Below, one piece after another: positions 22,294-27,620 of a stretch of 37,526 nt of DNA; the stretch's first letter is position 1, and every line of letters begins with the position of its first letter. The position numbers and the translations under genes are program-made. The notes below the pieces were generated by a model. The model made no database searches. It worked only from the letters and a program-made list of their open reading frames with translations, and was not told where the DNA came from. Source of the DNA: a virus. Where the stretch lies: the IMG/VR virus record IMGVR_UViG_3300045286_000091, positions 1 to 37,526 of that record, one strand, 5' to 3'.

Positions 22294-22460
22294 CGCTTCC
22301 TCCGCTTCGAGTGGAGTTCGATAAAGACCCGGCCCCGCGCCACGACACGCAGGGCCGGTCTGTTCGCCGGAGCCTTACCGCAAACCTCGCCGTCGGGCCG
22401 CCGGCAGATCCGATCGAGCCGGACCTGCTGACACCCCGGGCAGAGCCAGGGCTTCCTCAC
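22290..22460 (-). CDS. 56-residue zinc-ribbon-like protein
   Basis: Found by reading the sequence between the two neighbours. GTG at 22460 overlaps the upstream stop (GTGA), and its own TGA overlaps the next GTG (GTGA). The sequence VRKPWLCPGCQQV... has Cys7, Cys10, Cys19 and Cys27 (C-x2-C-x8-C-x7-C), then a strand segment (ALRVVARGRVFIEL) and a basic end, HSKRRKR. A single metal site is likely. It lies directly before the initiator-like gene, so a nucleic-acid binding partner role is possible. The double 4-base overlap and the cysteine spacing are the evidence. Confidence 0.7.
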   Translation of the reverse strand: MRKPWLCPGCQQVRLDRICRRPDGEVCGKAPANRPALRVVARGRVFIELHSKRRKR

Positions 22461-23008
22461 CGCGGCTTACGCCGCTGCAAGACCCTCTTCAACCAGGGAA
22501 TCTTCTGTGGACGCGCCGGTGCCGCCAGGCTGCGTTGCGGCAGCTTCAGGGGTGCGGAGGTATAGCAGGGGACCTCGCGGCCCGCCTCGAGGCAGACGTA
22601 GCACGCAGCGCGGTATCGAAACGACGGCTCAGGTGGGATCGGACCGCACCGCGGGGTGAAGCCGTCGTAGCACGCCCTCACGGTGTACTCGTAGAGCTGC
22701 CCCTCGACCGGGAACGGGACGTCCCGGGCGAAGGGCCACGCGTTCAGGTGCGCCGGCTCGCCGGGGATCCCTGCCTCCTCGTCGCCCCCGATGTAGGGGG
22801 CCGGGATCACCCCGACCCGGGCCCACTCCCCCCCGGGCACGCGGCGGTAGATCTCGTACTCGCCGGCGAACCCGGGGAGGGGGTCCCAGGTCATCACCTC
22901 GGAGCAGGCCCCCTGAAGCTCTTGACGGGCCTCGGAGCATCGAGGCCCGCCAAGATCCGCAGGGAAGTACCCCGCGACGCACGCGAGGGCGAGGATCAGA
23001 TGTCCCAT
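22457..23008 (-). CDS. Exported protein with fibronectin-III-like domain
   Basis: A 183-residue protein starting MGHLILALACVAGYFPADLGG at 23008, chosen because it gives a short signal peptide; upstream in-frame codons lie inside the previous gene. Residues about 38-128 look like a fibronectin-III-type fold: MTWDPLPGFAGEYEIYRRVPGGEWARVG, then LYEYTVRACYDGF. Seven or more cysteines suggest disulfides outside the cytoplasm. The C-terminus is basic (PWLKRVLQRRKPR). A Cys near the signal end could be a lipid anchor, but no clear lipobox is seen. It overlaps the previous gene by 13 bases. Two exported proteins in an early operon suggest cell-surface modification such as superinfection exclusion, by inference only. 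Confidence 0.65.
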   Translation of the reverse strand: MGHLILALACVAGYFPADLGGPRCSEARQELQGACSEVMTWDPLPGFAGEYEIYRRVPGGEWARVGVIPAPYIGGDEEAGIPGEPAHLNAWPFARDVPFPVEGQLYEYTVRACYDGFTPRCGPIPPEPSFRYRAACYVCLEAGREVPCYTSAPLKLPQRSLAAPARPQKIPWLKRVLQRRKPR

Positions 23009-23430
23009 GACGTGTTCGTGGAGAGGCCGTACATGGTCCGGCAAGCGTTGCGCTGGGCGTTGGCCTGGCTGGGCGACGTGGTTCCTCGGTTCTGGAGATC
23101 CTCGGCGCAGCTCAAGCAGTCGTGGAGCGCCTGCTGGTAGGGCTTCCCGTTCGTGAACTCCCGCTCGACGCACCAGCTGGGCTTCTGGCAGACCGCATCG
23201 ATCGTGATCGGGATCAGGACGTAGTAGCCGTCGCCGGGCGCCTCCATCCGCACGAGCGGGTCGACGCCGTCCGGCGAGTCCTGGATCCCATCGGGCACGA
23301 TGACGAGGATCGGGTCACCGGTCGGAGCCAAGTGGACCGGGCTCCGCGAGGTTTCCCCAGCTACCGCCATCGACGAGACGAGCATCAGGATCGTTCCCAG
23401 GATCATGAGTCTTCGCTTTCCGTCTTTCAT
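22996..23430 (-). CDS. Exported Cys-containing protein, unknown
   Basis: A 144-residue protein with a clear signal peptide (MKDGKRRLMILGTILMLVSSMAVAG, cleavage near residue 25). The mature part begins with a Pro/Asp-rich strand region (DPILVIVPDGIQDS; YYVLIPITID). It then has a helical Cys-rich part (CQKPSWC, CLSC, C) that may form disulfides in the periplasm. The ATG at 23430 has AGGAGG five bases upstream. It is the first gene of the minus-strand early operon, facing the plus-strand cassette. No known family is recognised. Confidence 0.75.
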   Translation of the reverse strand: MKDGKRRLMILGTILMLVSSMAVAGETSRSPVHLAPTGDPILVIVPDGIQDSPDGVDPLVRMEAPGDGYYVLIPITIDAVCQKPSWCVEREFTNGKPYQQALHDCLSCAEDLQNRGTTSPSQANAQRNACRTMYGLSTNTSWDI

Positions 23431-23603
23431 CGCTTCCTCCTGCCGCGGGACCCGCGGCGACCGCCCTTCGGCTCCTGAGCCTCAGGGACAATTCGGACCG
23501 TTGCTGTCGAGTGAGTTCTTCCATGGGGACAAGGTACGCCGGGCCACGGAAATCGTCCAGGGAATTTATGGTCACGCCGTGGAATTGACCGTATGATTAC
23601 GTC
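23431..23603. other. Divergent intergenic region
   Basis: It separates the minus-strand early operon from the plus-strand cassette, so promoters for both are expected here. I see GGTCA (23570-23574) and TGACC (23586-23590 and again 23605-23609) as possible operator half-sites, and a -10-like TATGAT (23592-23597). No convincing minus-strand promoter was found by eye. A GTG-started minus frame from 23575 enters the exported-protein gene and is not supported. Confidence 0.5.
23592..23597 (+). promoter_or_regulatory. -10-like element before a possibly leaderless gene
   Basis: TATGAT matches the sigma-70 -10 at five of six positions, but no good -35 is seen. A start six to seven bases downstream would coincide with the GTG at 23604, which has no ribosome site, so a leaderless transcript is possible. 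Confidence 0.3.
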
Positions 23604-23900
23604 GTGACCTACCGGATGTACCACGAGGCGTTGCGCCTGCTCTACCGCCGAGGCGACGGTCCGAGGCGACTTCTGATCGCCTTGCTCACGCAGCGGAGGG
23701 ATTGCCCGAGGTGTCACAACCCGGTCTCCGCGTGGCATTGTACGCCGCCGGAGCTCGACGGGGCCGACGTCGAGGCGATGTTCGCCTACTTCGACCGGGA
23801 TGTCTGGCCGGCATGGCGGTGTTGCTCCTGCAACATCGCTCTCGATCTCGCGATCGGAGGTGATCGACTGTGGGACTGGAGAATCTCTTCAATCCCGTGA
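23604..23900 (+). CDS. Small zinc-binding-like protein
   Basis: A 98-residue protein (MTYRMYHEALRLLYRRGDG...). It has CPRC at residues about 34-37, an intervening HC, and RCCSC at about 72-76, two cysteine knuckles likely to bind one zinc. The N-terminal part is a basic helix. The start is a GTG at 23604 (an ATG lies at 23616); neither has a ribosome site. Its end overlaps the next gene by 31 bases. It is the first gene of the plus-strand cassette. Function unknown; a DNA or protein binding role is possible. Confidence 0.55.
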   Translation: MTYRMYHEALRLLYRRGDGPRRLLIALLTQRRDCPRCHNPVSAWHCTPPELDGADVEAMFAYFDRDVWPAWRCCSCNIALDLAIGGDRLWDWRISSIP

Positions 23901-24076
23901 CGTGGGACGTCAGGGTCCGCGTGACGATTCGAGGCCGCGCGAAGACGCATCGCTGGATCGTCCCCGCGGCCGACGCGCGATCTGCAAGAACGAAGATTCT
24001 TCGGCGCTTTCGGGATCTCTTTCCCGGTGACGTGAAAATCGAGATCCGTAGCGTCCTGCCGAGGTGTCTGCCATGA
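23870..24076 (+). CDS. Small beta-alpha-beta protein, paralogue 1
   Basis: A 68-residue protein starting at a GTG (23870) with GGAGG eight bases upstream. The layout is two strands (VRVRVTIRGR; THRWIVPA), a helix beginning DARSARTKILRRFRDLF, and a last strand VKIEIRSV. The gene at 24622-24861 has the same layout and a similar helix/strand pair (DVDGARRHARRLAKKMYPSAKVRVLKV), so the two look like distant paralogues. It ends in an ATGA overlap with the ribbon-helix-helix gene. Highly basic; function unknown. Confidence 0.6.
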   Translation: MGLENLFNPVTWDVRVRVTIRGRAKTHRWIVPAADARSARTKILRRFRDLFPGDVKIEIRSVLPRCLP

Positions 24077-24255
24077 CGACCGTGAGGGTTGAGGTCGTCC
24101 TGCCGCGCGAGCTCTACCTCGAGCTCACGAAGCGCGCGAAGGCGAAGGGCATGACGGTCGGTCAGTTTCTACGGAACGCCGCGGCCACCGAGCTCAGGCT
24201 CCCGCGCTCGTCCTTCCAGCTTCGCCCCGGACGCCCCCCCAAGCCTGCCGCCTGA
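24073..24255 (+). CDS. Ribbon-helix-helix DNA-binding protein
   Basis: A 60-residue protein. It has the ribbon-helix-helix pattern: a strand (VRVEVVLPREL), helix one (YLELTKRAKAK), a G-M-T turn and helix two (VGQFLRNAAATELR), followed by a basic Pro-rich tail. The ATG at 24073 overlaps the preceding stop as ATGA; a GTG nine bases earlier is possible. Such proteins bind as dimers to short inverted repeats, and a perfect 9-bp inverted repeat around a promoter starts 12 bases after its stop (24267-24304). It is a natural candidate regulator of the cassette. Confidence 0.7.
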   Translation: MTTVRVEVVLPRELYLELTKRAKAKGMTVGQFLRNAAATELRLPRSSFQLRPGRPPKPAA

Positions 24256-24263
24256 ATCTCTCC

Positions 24264-24292
24264 TTGCCTCCACCGGAAATTGCCCGTATATT
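24264..24292 (+). promoter_or_regulatory. Sigma-70-like promoter inside the plus-strand cassette
   Basis: -35 TTGCCT (24264-24269), 17-base spacer, -10 TATATT (24287-24292). The predicted start near 24299 is 15 bases before the ATG at 24314. It is enclosed by the inverted repeat at 24267-24304. Confidence 0.55.
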
Positions 24293-24304
24293 TTTCGGTG
24301 GAGG
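24267..24304. repeat. Perfect 9-bp inverted repeat around promoter and ribosome site
   Basis: CCTCCACCG (24267-24275) and CGGTGGAGG (24296-24304), 20 bases apart. The left arm lies on the -35, the -10 lies in the spacer, and the right arm holds the GGAGG ribosome site of the gene at 24314. It may be an operator, or an RNA hairpin that masks the ribosome site in read-through transcripts. Confidence 0.8.
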
Positions 24305-24313
24305 TAAGAGACC

Positions 24314-24622
24314 ATGAGCGACATCGAGATCGGTTCCGTCTACGCCGTCAAGCGCCGCGGGAAGTTCTACGCGGTGCGGATGGAGCGCGCCCCCGTGAGA
24401 TTCCCCCAAACCTGGTGGTCCGGCGTCAACGTCGTGACCGGCAAGAGCGTCTACGACATCCGCGACTACGAGATCGGGGCAAAGCTCACGGATCCAACGA
24501 TCGATATCCTCGTGCTCGAGTTCCGGAAACTGCAGGCGCGCCGCAAGTCGACCGCCCGGAATTCCCGCAACTTCCGCGCGGCCCTCGAGCTCTCGCGGAT
24601 CCATGGGGAGCTGGAGTTCTGA
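24314..24622 (+). CDS. Unknown early protein
   Basis: A 102-residue protein starting MSDIEIGSVYAVKRRGKFYAVRMER. The N-terminal strands look like a small beta barrel (IGSVYAVKRRGKFYAVRM; GVNVVTGKSVYDIRDYEIG), followed by a basic C-terminal helix region (FRKLQARRKSTARNSRNFRAALELSRIHG). The fold could bind nucleic acid, but no family is recognised. The GGAGG ribosome site is in the right arm of an inverted repeat. The stop overlaps the next start as TGATG. Confidence 0.65.
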   Translation: MSDIEIGSVYAVKRRGKFYAVRMERAPVRFPQTWWSGVNVVTGKSVYDIRDYEIGAKLTDPTIDILVLEFRKLQARRKSTARNSRNFRAALELSRIHGELEF

Positions 24623-24861
24623 TGCCGACCCGCGTTGAGCTCTACCGGGCCACGGTCCGCATCCGTCTCGCCTCGAAGATCGTCCCGGATGTCGGGGAGT
24701 TCCGGCTGGTGTTCCGGGAGCTCGAGGATCGCGACGTCGACGGTGCCCGCCGGCACGCTCGACGTCTCGCGAAGAAGATGTACCCGTCCGCTAAAGTGCG
24801 CGTCCTCAAGGTCACCCACGACCTCGTCGGTACGCGCCGTCGTCTCAAGGAGAACGCATGA
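24622..24861 (+). CDS. Small beta-alpha-beta protein, paralogue 2
   Basis: A 79-residue basic protein (MPTRVELYRATVRIRLASK...). Strands TVRIRLAS and EFRLVFRE, a helix DVDGARRHARRLAKKMY and strand AKVRVLKV repeat the layout of the gene at 23870-24076. It overlaps the upstream stop by one base and the next start by four. Function unknown. Confidence 0.6.
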   Translation: MPTRVELYRATVRIRLASKIVPDVGEFRLVFRELEDRDVDGARRHARRLAKKMYPSAKVRVLKVTHDLVGTRRRLKENA

Positions 24862-25139
24862 TGGAAGACTTCGTCCCCTACTACACCGACGCGCAGAAGG
24901 ACCGCCTGCTTCGCGTCGCGATCGCGATGCGCTCGTGCGCTCGCGCGGCGATGCTCTGGCACGACGAGCTCGAGCGCGGCCGCGGCGGCACGCGCGATCT
25001 GACCCGGATCCGCTTCTACCGGGAACAGCTGTTCGAGGCCGTTCGCGAGTACAAGCTTGCCGTGACGCTCCTGCACCCCGAGGACATCGCGGAGCGGCTC
25101 CCCGAGGTGCCCCTGGTCCCCGGCGACGACCGGAGGTGA
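24858..25139 (+). CDS. Helical early protein, unknown
   Basis: A 93-residue, mostly helical protein (TDAQKDRLLRVAIAMRSCARAAMLWHDELERG; LTRIRFYREQLFEAVREYKLAVTLL) with an acidic C-terminus. The ATG at 24858 has AAGGAG upstream and an ATGA overlap; a second ATG follows at once. No family recognised. Confidence 0.65.
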   Translation: MMEDFVPYYTDAQKDRLLRVAIAMRSCARAAMLWHDELERGRGGTRDLTRIRFYREQLFEAVREYKLAVTLLHPEDIAERLPEVPLVPGDDRR

Positions 25140-25141
25140 CC

Positions 25142-25456
25142 ATGAGCGTAAAGACCCGATCCCGGATCCATCGACACGCGCACCGCGACCCGTTCTGGCG
25201 CCTATACGACTCGATCTCGAAAGTCGAGGCCTTGTTCGCCGCCTATGCGCTCGCCAGGTCTCACATGAAGCACGTCTGCCCGAAAGTCGAGGAAGTCCCC
25301 GAGGACGTCATCGTCACGATCATCGTCGAGATCGCGAACACCCGCCGGCGGGGTCTTCACGCAGCGGGCCGCACGAAGAACTTCCGACCGGTTCCCGAGT
25401 GGGTCGTTTACGGCGCCCCGGCTGAGGCGCCGCTTCCCGAAACCTCTGCATCCTGA
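25142..25456 (+). CDS. Last gene of the plus-strand cassette, unknown
   Basis: A 104-residue protein starting MSVKTRSRIHRHAHRDPFWRLYD at 25142, with GGAGGTGA directly upstream. The N-terminus is rich in His and Arg. The centre is helical (ISKVEALFAAYALARSHMKHV), followed by a strand-rich acidic part (VEEVPEDVIVTIIVEIA). It starts two bases after the preceding stop and is followed by a strong hairpin. Longer in-frame readings upstream cross real genes and are not credible. Confidence 0.65.
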   Translation: MSVKTRSRIHRHAHRDPFWRLYDSISKVEALFAAYALARSHMKHVCPKVEEVPEDVIVTIIVEIANTRRRGLHAAGRTKNFRPVPEWVVYGAPAEAPLPETSAS

Positions 25457-25470
25457 CATCCCGCCCAAGC

Positions 25471-25502
25471 TTCCGGCCTCGGGTTGCCGCCCGGGGCCGG
25501 AA
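25471..25502. terminator. Bidirectional hairpin terminator between convergent genes
   Basis: TTCCGGCC (25471-25478) pairs with GGCCGGAA (25495-25502), and CGGG (25480-25483) with CCCG (25490-25493), joined by a T-G wobble: a 13-bp stem with a 6-base loop. It lies 15 bases past the plus-strand stop and 15 bases before the minus-strand stop at 25518. The A and T at its ends give short tracts in both directions. Confidence 0.75.
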
Positions 25503-25517
25503 CGATCCCCCCAGAAT

Positions 25518-25766
25518 CTACTCCCGGATCGCCCGCTGCCACTGCTTCCGCTTGTCGATGTAAACCTTCGACTCGTGGGCAACCCCTTCCGGCCGCTTCG
25601 TCTCGGTCGACGCGGTCGGACCCATCGCGGTGTTCTTGGGGGCCGTCTGGGCCTCCATGAGCTTCTGCTTCTTCTTCCTGGCCTCGTCCGAGATCGACCA
25701 GTTCCGGCGACCCTGGGTGCCGCTCGAGAGCAGCCCCATGACCTCTTCGTACGTGTCCCCGGCCAT
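25518..25766 (-). CDS. Small basic protein, unknown
   Basis: An 82-residue, Lys/Arg/Thr-rich protein (MAGDTYEEVMGLLSSGTQGRRNW...) with a helical, highly charged middle (DEARKKKQKLMEAQTA) and a C-terminal helix (VYIDKRKQWQRAIRE). The ATG at 25766 has an excellent GGAGGT ribosome site six bases away. It is the last gene of the fibre/lysis operon before the hairpin. No family recognised. Confidence 0.65.
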   Translation of the reverse strand: MAGDTYEEVMGLLSSGTQGRRNWSISDEARKKKQKLMEAQTAPKNTAMGPTASTETKRPEGVAHESKVYIDKRKQWQRAIRE

Positions 25767-25770
25767 CCCC

Positions 25771-26553
25771 TTACCTCCCCGGCCTCCAGACGAGGCCGCC
25801 GTGAGCTCGCCAGCTGGCGGGATCCCCGCCGAGCTGCGGTGAATAGTCTGCCATGACGTACCAGCCCAGGTGACGTTTCACGCGGGCCACCCCGACCTCG
25901 AGCCCCGGCCTCGCCTCGGAGCCGATCGACGCACCGACGAGCACCTCGAGCGACCAAGTCGGCGGAAGGATCGAAGGCGACACGGTCGCCTCGTGCTCCA
26001 CGCCAAACAGGGGTCCCCGGGTGTAGAGGACCCCACCGCGGGGGCCCTGGAGGCGCGCGGTGCAGGCCGCCCGCGTGAAGACCCGCTGCCCGATGGTCCA
26101 GACGTCCGTCGTGGCGTCGCACGCCAGATCGCCGGCGGCCGGCCAGGGCGGGAGCTCGTGGACGTTCTCGACGGTCGCCGGAGGGGGTTCCACATGGAAC
26201 GCGTCAGGCTGCCCCGGGACGCGTCCATTCGAGCCGGACGGGCCGGAGGCCTCGGGAGCCCCCGCCGTCGCCCCAGGGGCCCCGCCGGCGCTGCGCCGCC
26301 GGTCGATCTCGAAGTCGTTGCGAGTGGTGATGGTGGCGACCGGGGTAGCGCCGGCTGGGGTGCCCTCGATCCTGGGTTTCCCGACCTGGGCCTCGGCGGC
26401 GCCCTGGCCGAGGAGTTCCACGGCGGCGCGCTCCTCGAGGGCCTCCCTCCGGGCCGCCTGACCGCCGGCTGCACGGCCGGCCACGTAGGAGCCCGCTACG
26501 GCTACGAGGCCGGCAGCTCCCGCGATCCCGACGACCCGGAGGGAGACGTTCAT
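25771..26553 (-). CDS. Membrane-anchored protein with beta-rich C-terminus
   Basis: A 260-residue protein. Residues 1-27 (MNVSLRVVGIAGAAGLVAVAGSYVAG) are a signal anchor or membrane helix. A charged helix follows to about 60, then a Pro/Gly/Ser-rich linker (85-135) and a strand-rich domain with two Cys (residues about 148-260) ending in alternating strands (LEVLVGASIGSEARPGLEVGVARVKRHLGWYVMADYSPQLGG). Anchored periplasmic proteins of this form near lysis genes can act as spanin-like factors, but length and linker do not match a standard i-spanin. GGAG lies upstream of the ATG at 26553. Confidence 0.6.
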   Translation of the reverse strand: MNVSLRVVGIAGAAGLVAVAGSYVAGRAAGGQAARREALEERAAVELLGQGAAEAQVGKPRIEGTPAGATPVATITTRNDFEIDRRRSAGGAPGATAGAPEASGPSGSNGRVPGQPDAFHVEPPPATVENVHELPPWPAAGDLACDATTDVWTIGQRVFTRAACTARLQGPRGGVLYTRGPLFGVEHEATVSPSILPPTWSLEVLVGASIGSEARPGLEVGVARVKRHLGWYVMADYSPQLGGDPASWRAHGGLVWRPGR

Positions 26554-26557
26554 CGGC

Positions 26558-26824
26558 TCACTCCTGGGGCTTGATGCCCTGGGCGCGGAGCTTCCCCATG
26601 ATCACGTCGGGGATCTCGGCCTCCGTGAGCCACACGGCCGGGAGGCGGTACTCCGGCCCGAACTTGTCGTTCTCGTCGAGCGTCAGGGCGTAGGCGTAGA
26701 CCTCGACCCCCTTGAGCCGGTACTTCTTGCCGGCCAGCGGGTTCTCCTGCTGGCCCGGGACGGGCCGAGCGGGTCGTGGCGCGGGGGCCTTCGGCGGGCG
26801 GCTCTTCGAGGCGTGTTTCGACAT
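26558..26824 (-). CDS. Small protein, unknown
   Basis: An 88-residue protein starting MSKHASKSRPPKAP at 26824, where TAGGAG lies upstream; longer readings lack one. The N-terminal 30 residues are basic and Pro/Ala-rich, and the rest looks like a small alpha/beta domain (KKYRLKGVEVYAYALTLDENDKFGPEYRLPAVWLTEAEIPDVIMGKLRAQG). Not recognised. It lies ten bases after the methyltransferase-like gene, in the same operon. Confidence 0.6.
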   Translation of the reverse strand: MSKHASKSRPPKAPAPRPARPVPGQQENPLAGKKYRLKGVEVYAYALTLDENDKFGPEYRLPAVWLTEAEIPDVIMGKLRAQGIKPQE

Positions 26825-26834
26825 GCGGGCTCTC

Positions 26835-27332
26835 CTACGGGACGCGGACGCGTCCGGATTGGTCGACGACGACACCCCCGGGGGTTCTCACGTACTGGAA
26901 CACCTCGAGGGGGGCCTCGTCGTCGATGTCATACACGATCACGTCGTACCGGCGGGCCCGGAAGGACTCGACGGGCCGGCCGGACTCGTACTGGATCGTC
27001 TCCTCCCAGGGGCCGAATCGCCAGGTCCAGGCTCGCTTGAACATCGGGTGCCGGACCTCTAGGTCGTGCGCGAGCTCCACCTCGAGCTCGTACACGTCGA
27101 ATCGCCTCCAGGACCCCAAGCTCAGGATCCTAGGGAGGCACGCGAAGCCCCCGCCGATCACCGCCAGGTCACCCAAAGGTGAGCTCGTCTCCCTCCAGGT
27201 GAGCCAGGACGCGAGCCCGGCCGCCTGCTCCGCGGCGCGTCGCCAGGTGAAGTCGTTCTCCCGGGCGATGCAGACGTCTCCACGGAAGGCTGCGAGGCCG
27301 TCCTGGGTCTCGATGATGCGGAGGGGCTCCAC
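26835..27332 (-). CDS. Methyltransferase-like (Rossmann) protein
   Basis: A 165-residue protein. A compact SAM-dependent methyltransferase pattern is visible: LAVIGGGFACLPRIL (57-70, glycine-rich motif after strand 1), FDVYELE (78-84, strand 2 with acidic residue), YDVIVYDIDDEAP (129-141, strand 4 with Asp), and TPGGVVVDQSG (150-160, strand 5). The arrangement recalls spermidine-synthase-like folds, but the protein ends early and lacks a clear catalytic motif. The start is a GTG at 27332, one base after the upstream stop; no strong ribosome site. Substrate unknown. The fold call is inference. Confidence 0.5.
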   Translation of the reverse strand: MEPLRIIETQDGLAAFRGDVCIARENDFTWRRAAEQAAGLASWLTWRETSSPLGDLAVIGGGFACLPRILSLGSWRRFDVYELEVELAHDLEVRHPMFKRAWTWRFGPWEETIQYESGRPVESFRARRYDVIVYDIDDEAPLEVFQYVRTPGGVVVDQSGRVRVP

Positions 27333-27333
27333 G

Positions 27334-27606
27334 TCAGGGTCTCAGCTGCTCGAGCTCCTCGTTCTGGTTCTGGAGCTGGGTGATCTCGAACTGGAGCTGG
27401 GTGATCCTCGCGTTGTTCGCGGCGATCTGTCCGTCGATGTCGATGAACGTTTCGACGACGTTCGAGATGACCGAGAGCGCCGGGTTGAACCAGTCCCAGG
27501 TGTGCGTCTTCTCGATCTTGTAGACCTTCGCGACGGGGGGATCTCCCTCGTATCGGGTCTCGTACTCGACCGTGATGGTTTTCGGTTTCGCTCCGGTGGC
27601 GGCCAT
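27334..27606 (-). CDS. Small coiled-coil protein after the fibre gene
   Basis: A 90-residue protein. The ATG at 27606 (MAATGAKPKTITVEYETRYEG) has GGAGG four bases away, better than the start that overlaps the fibre stop at 27621. An N-terminal strand region is followed by a clear heptad coiled coil (IAANNARITQLQFEITQLQNQNEELEQL) at the C-terminus. Such trimeric coils occur in fibre accessory or chaperone proteins; this is an inference from position and repeats. Confidence 0.65.
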   Translation of the reverse strand: MAATGAKPKTITVEYETRYEGDPPVAKVYKIEKTHTWDWFNPALSVISNVVETFIDIDGQIAANNARITQLQFEITQLQNQNEELEQLRP

Positions 27607-27620
27607 GCTTCCTCCCGTCA

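Noticed and set aside
23315-23575. GTG-started minus-strand frame of 86 codons
   Set aside because: It overlaps the exported-protein gene by 116 bases, has no good ribosome site, and becomes Arg/Ala/Gly-rich where the real gene begins. Its first 35 residues look acceptable, so a short true gene is not fully excluded.
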